Positions 50,485 through 59,189 of a stretch of DNA of 64,000 nucleotides are shown in pieces (positions within the stretch are counted from its first letter, which is position 1; each line of letters opens with the position of its first letter). The position numbers and the translations under genes are program-made. Location of the stretch: assembly GCA_947066815.1 (NCBI GenBank), contig CAMSZT010000006.1:41762-105761 (forward strand), written 5' to 3'. The notes under the pieces are model-generated. The model ran no database searches, was not told the origin of the DNA, and saw nothing but the letters and a program-made list of their open reading frames with translations. Source of the DNA: an uncultured Lachnotalea sp. (lineage in GTDB: Bacteria; Bacillota; Clostridia; Lachnospirales; Lachnospiraceae).

Positions 50485-50700
50485 ATGGGTAAGTTTTCAG
50501 TTGACAGCAAAATGAAGGAATTGCTGAGGAATCCGCAGACGGAAGACATTCTGGAGAAGTGGTGTCCGGGAACGAAGGAAAATCCGTCCATGAAGTTAGT
50601 GGGGGCAATGACCCTCAGAAAGGTGCTGGCATTCCCCGAGTCGGCGGAGTTGGCCGTGCATTTGGAGGAAATGGATGCCGAACTGAAAGCGGTTGAGTAA
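50485..50700 (+). CDS. Small conserved-looking protein of unknown function
   Basis: 71 residues with a strong SD (AGGAGG). MGKFSVDSKMKELLRNPQTE and LEKWCPGTKENPSMKLVG, then MTLRKVLAFPES, resembles the roughly 60-residue domain often found at the C-termini of clostridial oxidoreductases and hydrolases. Here it is free-standing, upstream of an SDR gene and separated from it by a dead regulator on the other strand. It may be a partner subunit of the downstream enzymes. No catalytic motif is evident. Confidence 0.6.
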   Translation: MGKFSVDSKMKELLRNPQTEDILEKWCPGTKENPSMKLVGAMTLRKVLAFPESAELAVHLEEMDAELKAVE

Positions 50701-50764
50701 GCAGGTTGTCCCTGAACTTCCGTAGCCCACCTTCGAACCATGACGAGGCAGGGGATACGGAGGC

Positions 50765-51212
50765 TCAGGGATTCTGTGCTTTTACAAGCTCGTCAATTTC
50801 CATTGTTTTGAACAGCATCATTAACATCAGCCGTTCATTGGGATCGTTTAAATCAAGCCCGAGTTCCCTCTCAATTCTGGTAATCCGATCGATCAGCGTG
50901 CTTCGATGGATATATAGAAGCTCTGCCGTCCGATTATAGCTCATATTTTCATTTAAGAAAACCTGTAAGGTCTCCAGGTAGCTGACGCTGGAAGAAGCGT
51001 CATGCTCCAGGAGTTTTTTTAATCCTTTTGGATAGTACATTTCTGCCGGAAGTCCGCCCAGGGAGTTGGACAGCATTTCCATGAGGGCGTAGCTGGAAAA
51101 GTAATAGTAATGGGAAGCCGGGGAGACAAGGCTGCCGTTCTTATGGGCCAGATCCAGAAGAAGAAGCTGATTGTTTCAAATCGTGGAACAGGATCGAAGC
51201 ATTTAATTTCAT
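50765..51212 (-). pseudogene. PucR-family regulator, internally deleted
   Basis: The minus strand has GGAGG, then ATG (51212) and MKLNASILFHDLKQS, a normal PucR-like start, and soon hits a TAA. In another frame, HYYYFSSYALMEMLSNSLGG and YPKGLKKLLEHDASSSVSYL lead into the C-terminal HTH (NMSYNRTAELLYIHRSTLID, RITRIERELGLDLNDPNER). Several hundred residues of sensor are missing between the parts. A minus-strand promoter-like TTGTAA-17-TTATAA lies near 51251-51279. An internal ATG at 51082 could still yield a 105-residue DNA-binding stub. Confidence 0.75.
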
Positions 51213-51405
51213 CGGATTACCTCCCTTGTCAGACCTGCCGACTGTTTTTTATTATAATACAGAATTGGCAAACATTACAAGAACAGTCTGCGGGAACCTG
51301 TAAAATAACGGAAAAATCACGAAGAAAGCAGTCTTTTTACGGATAGGAAAAACAGAAATTTCCGGTAGAATGACAGAAAAAAGAACGAAGGAGGCAGGTT
51401 AGATT

Positions 51406-52320
51406 ATGGCGTTTGATCCAATGGCAAGCATGAGAACGATGCTGGAAGGCTATATGAAAGAGGCACGTCCTCTGGAGGATATGCTGTTTGTGAGAGAAAA
51501 GGTGGCGGTGGTGACGGGAGGAACCTCCGGCCTGGGCTTTGACATTGCCCTGAGGCTTTTGCAGGGAGGTGCAAAGGTGGTGATCGCCTCCGGCTCACAG
51601 GATAAGGGAGATACGGCGATTGCTCTTTTTGAAAAGAACGGATATGGAGGAAGAGTCGTCTATAAGAAGACCAACGTGGCAGAGGAAGCGGACGTGGAAG
51701 AACTGGTGCGGTTTACGGACGGGACCTTTGGTTCTTTGGACATTTTCGTAAATTCTGTGGGAATCTGGAATTATGCCCATATCTATGATATGCAAAGTTC
51801 TGATTTTGAGAAGGTGCTGCAGGTCAATACAGTGGGGCTGTTCTTATGTATCAAGCATATTTCCAGATATATGATCGAGCATAAGATCAAAGGAAAGATC
51901 ACAGCTATTTCGTCCAACTGCCCCTGGTATCCTTATCCGGTATTCGGCGGTTATTCCTATTATGCGGCGTCCAAAGGGGCGGTGAATGCGCTGATTGTGG
52001 AATCGGCCAAGGAGTTGAAGCGGTTTGATATCTCCGTCAACTGCGTGGCTCCCGGCGGCATGGCGACACCAGGCTCCACCGGGACTCTGGCCGGAAGCGG
52101 GCTGACGGAGGAGCAGGAGGATCAGATTTATGAGGAGATCGCAGTGACTGCATATACCGGAACCCAGAGTGTGGACGGTGTAGCCATGTCTGCCTACATC
52201 CTGAGCACGGCAGTGGCAGACGAGATCACAGGAGAATGTTTGATTGCCGACAACGGCATGTCCCATAATATTTTCCGTTTCCAGCCGGAGACGGAAAAGT
52301 ATCCGAACGACGAAGAATAA
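51406..52320 (+). CDS. Short-chain dehydrogenase/reductase
   Basis: 304 residues. The cofactor motif is VVTGGTSGLGFDIA (about residues 35-48), followed by NSVGIWNYAH (NxxG-type), the catalytic Ser in ITAISSN and the YxxxK pair in YYAASKGAVNAL (about 185-190). CVAPGGMATPG follows. An N-terminal extension of about 25 residues (MASMRTMLEGYMKEARPLED) is unusual. It is the first of a three-gene set with a Cys-rich unknown protein and a GcvT-like gene. A methyl- or hydroxy-group-bearing substrate is possible, but none can be named. Confidence 0.9.
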   Translation: MAFDPMASMRTMLEGYMKEARPLEDMLFVREKVAVVTGGTSGLGFDIALRLLQGGAKVVIASGSQDKGDTAIALFEKNGYGGRVVYKKTNVAEEADVEELVRFTDGTFGSLDIFVNSVGIWNYAHIYDMQSSDFEKVLQVNTVGLFLCIKHISRYMIEHKIKGKITAISSNCPWYPYPVFGGYSYYAASKGAVNALIVESAKELKRFDISVNCVAPGGMATPGSTGTLAGSGLTEEQEDQIYEEIAVTAYTGTQSVDGVAMSAYILSTAVADEITGECLIADNGMSHNIFRFQPETEKYPNDEE

Positions 52321-52335
52321 GAAGTGGAGGAAGCT

Positions 52336-53574
52336 ATGAGCAGAAAAATAGACGAGAGACTGCCGCAGGACAGCGGTATGGGGGCAGGACTGAAAGAGTA
52401 TACGGCGATCAAATCTCCGTGGGAGCGCATGTATTGTTTCCGGGATGCCATGCATTATTCCAACCGGTTTGAGGCGGTGCTGGGAGCTGCGGCCCTTCAG
52501 GCGTTCCGGATCCTGGTGCCGGATTATAAGGAGCGCTGCAAAATCATCTGCGAAAGTGCCTATGAGAGGATCGGCGCCGCCAACCGCCTCTGTGCGGAGG
52601 CTGTTGCAGATACTCAAAATGTACACCCTTTTATGTGCGGACAATTTACAGGAGCCCTGTCCGGGGATCAAGGCGACGACGCCCTCCTGATGTGCGGCCG
52701 TGTTCAAGATTTCGGAACCTATCGCTGTGAGAAGGAACTGGATGAGTGTCCCTGGGACATCTGCGGCTCGGAGCTTTGCCGTGCCACGACCATGTCCTTA
52801 CAGGCAGTGTCGGAGGCGTACAGTGAGATCCACAGGAAAGGCCCTTCCATGGAATACTGCATGGTGGAGGCGAAAGGATGCGGCGACCGGCACTGCCGTA
52901 TTGTGGCGGAGTCCAGAGAAAAGTATCCCATGCCGGAGCATGAGATCTGGGAAAGCTTCGGCCCGGTGGCCACGGCGGATCAGATCAAATATACGCCGGA
53001 GGAAGGCTGCGTGGCGGAATCCATGGTATTCCGTGAGGAGTGCAATTATATCTGGTCGAACGGAACGAATGCGGAGGGCGCCTCGGCGACAGCCAATTAT
53101 GTGATTTTTTCTTCCGGTGCGGCCATGTACATACTGCCTGCCATTGACGAGGTTGTAAACAGGGGGCTTGCCACAAAGGAGTTTGCGGATCATGTATTAA
53201 AATGTGTTCTGGAAGCCTCCGGGAAAGCCATGTTCGGCGAGCATTACGCCATAAAGGCAGCCCGTGACTGGATGGGGGTTCCGGACAGTATTGGCTCTGA
53301 CGGCAGAATTGCGGGCGGCTTGATTGAAATGCTGCTCCAGTCCATGATCTGTAAATATGAGGTGGAAGCTTTCAATAAAGACGAGGTTGTCTACGTGATC
53401 GACCGGGGCGGGCTTGCCGTCAACGGCTGCCAGAGGGTGGTGCAGTGCCATGTGGACTTCTGGTACGGCATGGTGAAAACTCTGGTGAATCCCCAGTGGT
53501 CTCTGTGGGAGGAGAATTCCCCGGAAGGAAAGCTGCGGATCAAAATTGCGAAGAAGATTGATAAATTTTGCTGA
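52336..53574 (+). CDS. Cys-rich protein of unknown function
   Basis: 412 residues from the ATG at 52336 (GGAGG upstream). Two short Cys clusters stand out: CEKELDECPWDICGSELC (about residues 132-149) and CMVEAKGCGDRHC (about 175-187). The latter pattern (C-x-x-x-G-D-x-x-C) recalls V4R-type and aminothiazoline-carboxylate-hydrolase-like domains, but I cannot assign it. The C-terminal half (MYILPAIDEVVNRGL, VIDRGGLAVNGCQRVVQC) looks globular. It lies 15 bp after the SDR and 37 bp before the GcvT-like fragment. Confidence 0.6.
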   Translation: MSRKIDERLPQDSGMGAGLKEYTAIKSPWERMYCFRDAMHYSNRFEAVLGAAALQAFRILVPDYKERCKIICESAYERIGAANRLCAEAVADTQNVHPFMCGQFTGALSGDQGDDALLMCGRVQDFGTYRCEKELDECPWDICGSELCRATTMSLQAVSEAYSEIHRKGPSMEYCMVEAKGCGDRHCRIVAESREKYPMPEHEIWESFGPVATADQIKYTPEEGCVAESMVFREECNYIWSNGTNAEGASATANYVIFSSGAAMYILPAIDEVVNRGLATKEFADHVLKCVLEASGKAMFGEHYAIKAARDWMGVPDSIGSDGRIAGGLIEMLLQSMICKYEVEAFNKDEVVYVIDRGGLAVNGCQRVVQCHVDFWYGMVKTLVNPQWSLWEENSPEGKLRIKIAKKIDKFC

Positions 53575-53611
53575 TGGACGATACAGCAAAAGAAAGGAAA
53601 ACATCTATTCT

Positions 53612-53955
53612 ATGTATAAAAATATCTATAAAGATGATGAAATGAAACGGGCGGAGCATATGGCGGTCCGGACGAGTGTCGGCTGGTATCTGTGGACCCA
53701 TCAGCTTGTGAAGGTGACTGGGGAGGACGTGACGGATTTTCTGGATTATATGCTGACTGGAAACATCAAAACGCTGGCCGTCGGAAGAGATCGTTATACG
53801 ACCATGTTAAATGAAGCGGGAGAGATCATAGACGATGTGGTCGTATTCCGCATGGCGGAGAAGGAATACTGGCTCTCCACGCTTTTTGCGACGAAAATGG
53901 ACGATTGGTTTTTTGACCATCAGGGGAATTATGACGTTTTTTTATGGAAGGAACT
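53612..53955 (+). pseudogene. GcvT/aminomethyltransferase-family protein, N-terminal fragment
   Basis: From ATG 53612: MAVRTSVGWYLWTHQLVKVT, then GEDVTDFLDYMLTGNIKTLA and TTMLNEAGEIIDDVVVFRMA. These are folate-binding GcvT-family features (the LNEAGEIIDD segment is diagnostic of the start of the family). The homology ends near YDVFLW, and the frame runs on into unrelated DNA to 54013. About two thirds of the protein is gone. Relatives act as tetrahydrofolate-dependent demethylases, which would fit the SDR neighbours. Confidence 0.7.
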
Positions 53956-53959
53956 CCGA

Positions 53960-54356
53960 CCGCGTAGGAAATTTCCTTCCCCTGAAACAGCAGACCGCAG
54001 AGCAGAGGTTTAAGCTCCGGATAGTCTGCCAGCTTGTTGATCAGGGAATCAAAGAGCGTGTTTGGCTCGGCCAGTAACATGCGGACGGCAGCTAAAAACC
54101 CTTCTTTTGTCCATGCGCTGTGCCCGTCCGAATATTCATTCCCACCTGCGAGACGTTCATCGATCGATTTGCATATTCGTGAAACAAGATACGGGTAACC
54201 GGAAGTGTAATCATAGAGCAGACAAGCTATTTGTTTGATATCCATGCCCGTATGATGGTCGCCTTCATATTCTTTTAGCATTCCGGCGATCTTTTCTGAT
54301 GAAAAACTCATGTCCACCAAAAAGTCCGCCGCAATATCAAATGGTGTAACCACCAT
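53960..54356 (-). pseudogene. AAA-like ATPase, internal fragment
   Basis: The minus strand from about 54356 reads FDIAADFLVDMSFSSEKIAG, LLYDYTSGYPYLVSRICKSI, AAVRMLLAEPNTLFDSLINK and LKPLLCGLLFQGKEISYAV. This is the middle-to-late part of the AAA-like ATPase family common in Clostridia, just after the Walker region. Both ends are lost. It joins the truncated GcvT-like gene tail to tail around 53955. Confidence 0.65.
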
Positions 54357-54442
54357 TTGATTCCATGGACAGTCGCCAAATGAAAGCAAGCTTCCATATC
54401 TACCTTTATGGCAGATGCAAGACCTGCCATGCAGAGGAAATA

Positions 54443-54910
54443 ATGAGGAAGACGGCGATGATGTTTCTGGCATTTCTGATGACATTTTTGACGGCGGTCT
54501 GCGGCGGTTCGTCGGACGGAGGAAAGACGGACGGGGGCAAGGAGGACCTCGGCAGCTATCCGGAGAACCTTGACGAATGGTCCGGCCAAAATTTTATTGA
54601 CTAGTTCACGGAAACTGGTGTATTCTATGATGGAGACGGTGCAGAGACCTGGTTCCAGAACCATGCGGATTACTGGCCCGGGACTCCGGTCAGGGAGTGC
54701 GCCGGCTGGTGGACCGACGACGACAGCTGCATGGCGATGATCCTGATCCTCAGCTCCGACGAAGGGGACACCTCCGAGGCCCAGCTCGAGGAATGGAAGG
54801 CGGCCATCGTGGAGAGCAAAGCCCTTCCCGGCGATGTGTCTTGCTCACGCAAAACCTGGCAAGCCAAATGGTTTTGCTTAGAGAAAGACCTGTGGAGGTG
54901 GCCTGTGTAG
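54443..54910 (+). pseudogene. Small lipoprotein gene interrupted by an in-frame TAG
   Basis: The ATG at 54443 (AGAGGA upstream) starts a signal peptide with lipobox-like MTFLTAVC, followed by a Gly/Asp/Lys tether (GGSSDGGKTDGG). After NFID comes TAG (54602-54604). The same frame then continues for about 100 residues with sensible sequence (FTETGVFYDGDGAETWFQNH, CAGWWTDDDSCMAMILILSS) to a second TAG at 54908. A single base change explains the stop. The last 20 codons look less natural, so the true end may also be disturbed. The family is not recognised. Confidence 0.55.
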
Positions 54911-54953
54911 CGGCAGCGGGAATGTGATTTTGTGTTTAGGAGGGAAAGAGAAT

Positions 54954-55826
54954 ATGAACATGGTGGATATTGCGATCGTGGGGAGCGGCCCGGCGGGGAT
55001 CTCGGCGGCGCTCAATGCGAAGATCCGGAATAAGAGCTATACCCTTTTCGGAACGGCGGCCCTCAGTGACAAGGTGCGCCGTTCCGAGTGCATTTCCAAT
55101 TATCCGGGGATTGCAGATGTGGGAGGCATGGATCTCCACAGAATGTTTGCGGATCAGCTTTCCGGGGCGGGGATCGAGATCACGGAAAAACGGATCACCG
55201 GGATCTACAACATGGGTAAGTATTTTTCACTGCTGGCGGATCAGGAGGAGTTTCAGGCGAAGACGGTGATCCTTGCCACGGGCGTGGAGACGGTGCGGCC
55301 GGTTCCGGGGGAGCGGGAGCTTCTCGGGCGGGGGGTGAGCTACTGCGCCACCTGCGACGGGAATCTGTACAAGGGAAAGACGATCGCTGTCATCTGTGAT
55401 AATAGAGAGATGGAGGAGGAAGCCTCCTATCTGGCGGAGCTTGCCGGAAAGGTCTACTACCGTCCGCTGTTTAAAGACAGCAGTTTTTCCGCCGATAATG
55501 CAGAACGGCTCCCGAGTCCGGTGGCGGAGATCCGCGGCGAAGAGCGGGTGAGCGGCATCTGCCTGAAAGACGGGACCAAGATCCCTGTGGACGGCGTGTT
55601 CTTTTTAAAGGAATCGGTCTCTCCGGCCGTCCTGCTCTGGGGGCTTGCCGCCGAGGAGGGCCACGTGGCGGTGAACCGCAAAATGGAGACCAACGTGAAG
55701 GGCTGCTATGCCGCCGGGGACTGCACCGGCGCTCCCTACCAGATCGCAAAGGCCGTGGGCGAGGGGAACGTGGCCGCCCACTCCGCCGTCAAGTACCTGG
55801 CGGAGCAGATGGCCCAAAAGCAGTAA
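54954..55826 (+). CDS. Thioredoxin-reductase-like FAD/NAD(P)H oxidoreductase
   Basis: 290 residues from the ATG at 54954 (GGAGGG upstream). FAD-binding motifs are VDIAIVGSGPAGISAALNA (about 4-22) and the late CYAAGDCTGAPYQIAKAVGE. VILATGV is also present. The redox-active pair is the CATC of SYCATCDG (about 133-138). The NADPH domain lacks a clean GGGNSA motif (VICDNREMEEEASYLAEL), so the electron donor may differ, as in ferredoxin-dependent clostridial relatives. No thioredoxin gene lies nearby. Confidence 0.85.
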   Translation: MNMVDIAIVGSGPAGISAALNAKIRNKSYTLFGTAALSDKVRRSECISNYPGIADVGGMDLHRMFADQLSGAGIEITEKRITGIYNMGKYFSLLADQEEFQAKTVILATGVETVRPVPGERELLGRGVSYCATCDGNLYKGKTIAVICDNREMEEEASYLAELAGKVYYRPLFKDSSFSADNAERLPSPVAEIRGEERVSGICLKDGTKIPVDGVFFLKESVSPAVLLWGLAAEEGHVAVNRKMETNVKGCYAAGDCTGAPYQIAKAVGEGNVAAHSAVKYLAEQMAQKQ

Positions 55827-55830
55827 AATT

Positions 55831-55890
55831 ACCTGCTGACAGGCGGCGCAGGGAAATCCAGCAAAACCGACGTGTCTGCCGTGGGAACAT
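55831..55890 (+). repeat. Single-arm copy of the 59-kb palindromic repeat
   Basis: ACCTG-(C/T)..AGGCGGCGC and AAAACCGACGTGTC with GGGAACA match 59066-59122 with a few differences and one short gap. It lies in the intergenic gap before the M16 peptidase gene. Confidence 0.65.
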
Positions 55891-55974
55891 CTCCTGTCCG
55901 GCGGCCGGATGCTTCACGGAAAGCAGCCGGTTTTCTCCCGTGACTCCCGATATTTTATAGAGAAAGGAATCCAT

Positions 55975-58854
55975 ATGGAAAGATTATCAGAAGGAACGAA
56001 CCTGTACGGCTTTACGGTCACCCGCGTCCGCAGTGTGGGAGAACTGGAGGCCGACCTTGTGGAGATGGTCCACGACAAAACGGGAGCGGAACTCTGCTTC
56101 CTGGACAACGGGGCAGAGAACAAGCTGTTCACGGTGGGATTCAAGACGCTGCCCGAGGACAGCACGGGCGTATTTCACATTCTGGAGCACTCCGTGCTCT
56201 GCGGCTCGGAAAAGTATCCGGTGAAGGAGCCTTTTGTGGATCTGTTAAAGAGTTCCATGAACACCTTTTTAAACGCCATGACCTACCCGGACAAGACCGT
56301 ATACCCGGTGTCCAGCTGCAATGAGAAGGATTTCCTGAACCTGATCTCTGTCTACCTGGACGCGGTCTTCGCGCCCCGCCTTTTAAAGGACCGGAATATC
56401 TTTTACCAGGAAGGGATCCATATGGATGTGGAGGACGGAGAGCCTTATTACAAAGGCGTGGTATTTAATGAGATGAAGGGTGCCATGTCGGGGATCGACG
56501 ATAGGATCGAGCAGGGGATCTGCCGTCTGCTGTTCCCGGACAACTGCTACCGGTTTAATTCCGGCGGGGATCCGGCCAGGATCCCGGACCTTACATACGA
56601 AAAGTTCGCGGAGACCTACCGGCGGTCCTATCATCCCTCCAACGCCAAATTTTTCCTGGACGGCTCCGTTCCTCTGGAGAAGACCCTGGAGCTCATTGAC
56701 TCTTATCTGGGCCGGTATGAGAGGAGGCCGGATGGATCTGCCATTCCGGACCAGGTACCCGTATCGAAGGAGGAGGCCGACTATTACGAGATCACGGAGG
56801 AGGAGGCGGAGGGCAACGAGGCCGCCCTGGTATTCGGGAAGATCATCGGCAGCTATGAGGAGCGGGATAAGCTGTTCGCGGCCCAGATCCTCTGCGACGC
56901 GCTGGCCGATACCAACGAGGCTCCCCTGAAGCGGGCCATCCTCTCCTCCGGCCTTGCCGAGGATGTGGAGATGGCGGTGATGGACAGTGTGAAACAGCCC
57001 TACCTCCTTCTGGTGCTCCGGGGAATGAGGGATGAGGACAGCGGGAAGCTCAAGGAGCTGGTCCGGGAAACGGTCCGCAGGCTCGTGACGGAGGGACTGG
57101 ATCCGAAGGCGCTGCAGGCTTCTATCAGCCGATTTGCCTTCCGCTGCAGGCAGACGGGGGAGCCCCAGGGCCTCTACCGGGCGCTGTCCTCCTTCAACAG
57201 CTGGCTTTACGGCGGAGATCCCCTCTCCTTCCTGGTCTACGACGAGGTCATCGCCGCCCTCAGAAAGATGGTGGGGACGGGCGGCTTTGAGCGGCTCCTG
57301 GACGAGCTCCTGGGCGGGGAGGAAGGGCTTTCCATCCTCCACATGCTCCCCTCCGTGACCCTGGGGAAGGAAGAGATGGAGAACGAGGAGGAGAGGGGCC
57401 GGGCGGAATACGCTGCCCTCACAGAGGGACAGAGGAAGGCCCTTGCCGCGGAGAACGAAGCGCTTCTTAGATGGCAGACGGAGCCGGATCCGCCGGAGGC
57501 CGCGGCCTCGATCCCGACCCTCTCCCTGAGCGAGGCGGGGAAAGCGCCGGAATACACGAAGACCATAGAGAAGAAGGAACAGGGAGCCACGGTACTCTAT
57601 CATCCGGTGCCGACCCACGGGATCGTGTATCTTTCCCTGTATTTTCCACTCACGAACTTTGAGCTTCCGGAGCTCACGAAGCTTTCCCTGTTCCCGTCCC
57701 TGTTTGGGGAGCTTCCCACGGAAAACTACAGCGTTTCCGAGCTGCAGCAGGCGGTCAAGACCCATATCGGAAGCCTGAGCTTCGGAATTTTCGCCTATGG
57801 AAAGAGGGAGGAAAACAAAACCTGCGCTCCCCATCTGTGCGTCCATGCCGGGATCCTGGAGGAAAGCCTTCCGGAAGCGGAAGAGCTTCTGGTGGAGCTT
57901 TTGACAAAGACGAAGTTCGACCGGAAGGACAAGATCAAAGAGATCGTCCTCCAGGCGGAGGAGTCCGCAAAGCAGGGAGCCATCGGGAACGGGCATGCGC
58001 TTGGCATGGCGGCTGTCCAGTCCCATTACACGGCCAGGGGAGCGGTCGCCGAGGCCGTGGGAGGCCATACCTTTTTACGGTTTTTACATCGCTTTGCGAA
58101 GGATTTTGACGGAGAGATCGACGGATTTTTGTCACTGGCAGAAAGGGTCCGGAGGGGATCCGTCTGCAGAAAGGGCCTGACGGTCGGCATTACCGCCTCC
58201 GGGGAGATTTCTCTCTCCGGCCTTCTTGGAGGGATACCGGAGGGGACAGCCCTGCCGGGATCCGCCGCCTACCAAACAGAGCTTCCGAAACGGCTGGGGA
58301 TCCGCATCCCCGCGCCCATCGCCTACGCGGTCCGGGGCGGCCATCTTTCCGCCTTCGGGGAGGCATTTTCCGGAAGCCTGCGGATTGCCGCCCACATCCT
58401 ATCCCTGGGCTATTTCTGGAATGAGATCCGGGTCCAGGGGGGCGCCTATGGGACCGGCCTTTCCGTCAACCAGCAGGGGGGCATGACCTGCTATTCCTAC
58501 CGGGACCCTTCCCCGGAGCGGAGCCTGTCCGTCTATGAAGGCATGGCAGATTTTGTGGAGAAATTCTGCGAGGGAGACGAGGTGCTTGACAAGTTCATCC
58601 TGGCCGCCGTGGCGGCCGTCGAGCCCCTCCGGACTCCTGGGGAGGAGGGCATGGTGGCAGACAGCCTGTGGTTCGCCGGTATCACGGAGGCGGACATGAA
58701 AAAACAGCGGCAGGAAATGCTTGCGGCCGACCGACCCGCGCTCCTTGGGTGGTGCAGTGCCTTGAGAAAGCTGGCGGAAGAAGGCACCGTGTGCGTCGTC
58801 GGAAACGAGGAGGCCCTGGCGGCCTGCGGGGACCTGGAAGTCTGCGAGCTATAG
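55975..58854 (+). CDS. M16C-family zinc metallopeptidase (presequence-protease type)
   Basis: 959 residues from the ATG at 55975. The inverted zinc motif HILEH (H69, E72, H73) lies in GVFHILEHSVLCGSEKYPVK, with FNEMKGAMS further on. SSFNSWLYGGDP and the late RVQGGAYGTGLSVN and YSYRDPSP belong to the non-catalytic half. The two-halves-in-one-chain plan fits PreP/Cym1, which degrades short unfolded peptides. No signal peptide is visible, so it is probably cytosolic. Confidence 0.93.
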   Translation: MERLSEGTNLYGFTVTRVRSVGELEADLVEMVHDKTGAELCFLDNGAENKLFTVGFKTLPEDSTGVFHILEHSVLCGSEKYPVKEPFVDLLKSSMNTFLNAMTYPDKTVYPVSSCNEKDFLNLISVYLDAVFAPRLLKDRNIFYQEGIHMDVEDGEPYYKGVVFNEMKGAMSGIDDRIEQGICRLLFPDNCYRFNSGGDPARIPDLTYEKFAETYRRSYHPSNAKFFLDGSVPLEKTLELIDSYLGRYERRPDGSAIPDQVPVSKEEADYYEITEEEAEGNEAALVFGKIIGSYEERDKLFAAQILCDALADTNEAPLKRAILSSGLAEDVEMAVMDSVKQPYLLLVLRGMRDEDSGKLKELVRETVRRLVTEGLDPKALQASISRFAFRCRQTGEPQGLYRALSSFNSWLYGGDPLSFLVYDEVIAALRKMVGTGGFERLLDELLGGEEGLSILHMLPSVTLGKEEMENEEERGRAEYAALTEGQRKALAAENEALLRWQTEPDPPEAAASIPTLSLSEAGKAPEYTKTIEKKEQGATVLYHPVPTHGIVYLSLYFPLTNFELPELTKLSLFPSLFGELPTENYSVSELQQAVKTHIGSLSFGIFAYGKREENKTCAPHLCVHAGILEESLPEAEELLVELLTKTKFDRKDKIKEIVLQAEESAKQGAIGNGHALGMAAVQSHYTARGAVAEAVGGHTFLRFLHRFAKDFDGEIDGFLSLAERVRRGSVCRKGLTVGITASGEISLSGLLGGIPEGTALPGSAAYQTELPKRLGIRIPAPIAYAVRGGHLSAFGEAFSGSLRIAAHILSLGYFWNEIRVQGGAYGTGLSVNQQGGMTCYSYRDPSPERSLSVYEGMADFVEKFCEGDEVLDKFILAAVAAVEPLRTPGEEGMVADSLWFAGITEADMKKQRQEMLAADRPALLGWCSALRKLAEEGTVCVVGNEEALAACGDLEVCEL

Positions 58855-58915
58855 GGGTACTTGGCAGCTCCCCGCCGGAGGCCCAAGATATCCGGCCGCG
58901 CGGGCCAGGATTTTC

Positions 58916-59180
58916 AGGAAAGACAGGAAGAGCCCCGGTCCTTTTGCGGTGAATTCGCAGGGAAGCCCCGGCGGTGTTCCCCGCCGGACGATAGGAAGGT
59001 TTTGCAGATTTTGCTGCGGCTAGTGCAGGCAATTTCATCCGACCCGGTTTGATGGAGGTGAAATTGCCTGTCATAGGCGGCGCGGCAAAATCAAAAAACC
59101 GACGTGTCCGGAGGGGAACACCGCCGGGGCTTCCCCGAACGATTCCTCTGGAAAAAGGACCGGGCCCTTCCGTGTTTTCT
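58916..59180. repeat. 265-bp imperfect palindrome
   Basis: The left arm (58916-59040) and the right arm (59051-59180) are inverse copies with scattered mismatches and small gaps. GAAGCCCCGGCGGTGTTCCC on the left matches GGGAACACCGCCGGGGCTTC on the right, and GCAGGCAATTTCA matches TGAAATTGCCTG(T/C). The centre is about ten bases. It fills nearly the whole gap between the M16 and PHP genes. A single-arm relative lies at 55831. Confidence 0.85.
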
Positions 59181-59189
59181 CAACAACCA

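Noticed and set aside
53826..54485. Whole 219-codon minus-strand frame as one protein
   Set aside because: Only the middle matches the AAA-like ATPase family; both ends are out-of-frame DNA of neighbouring fragments.
54697..54927. Arg-rich plus-strand frame
   Set aside because: It overlaps the lipoprotein frame in another phase and has shadow-frame composition.
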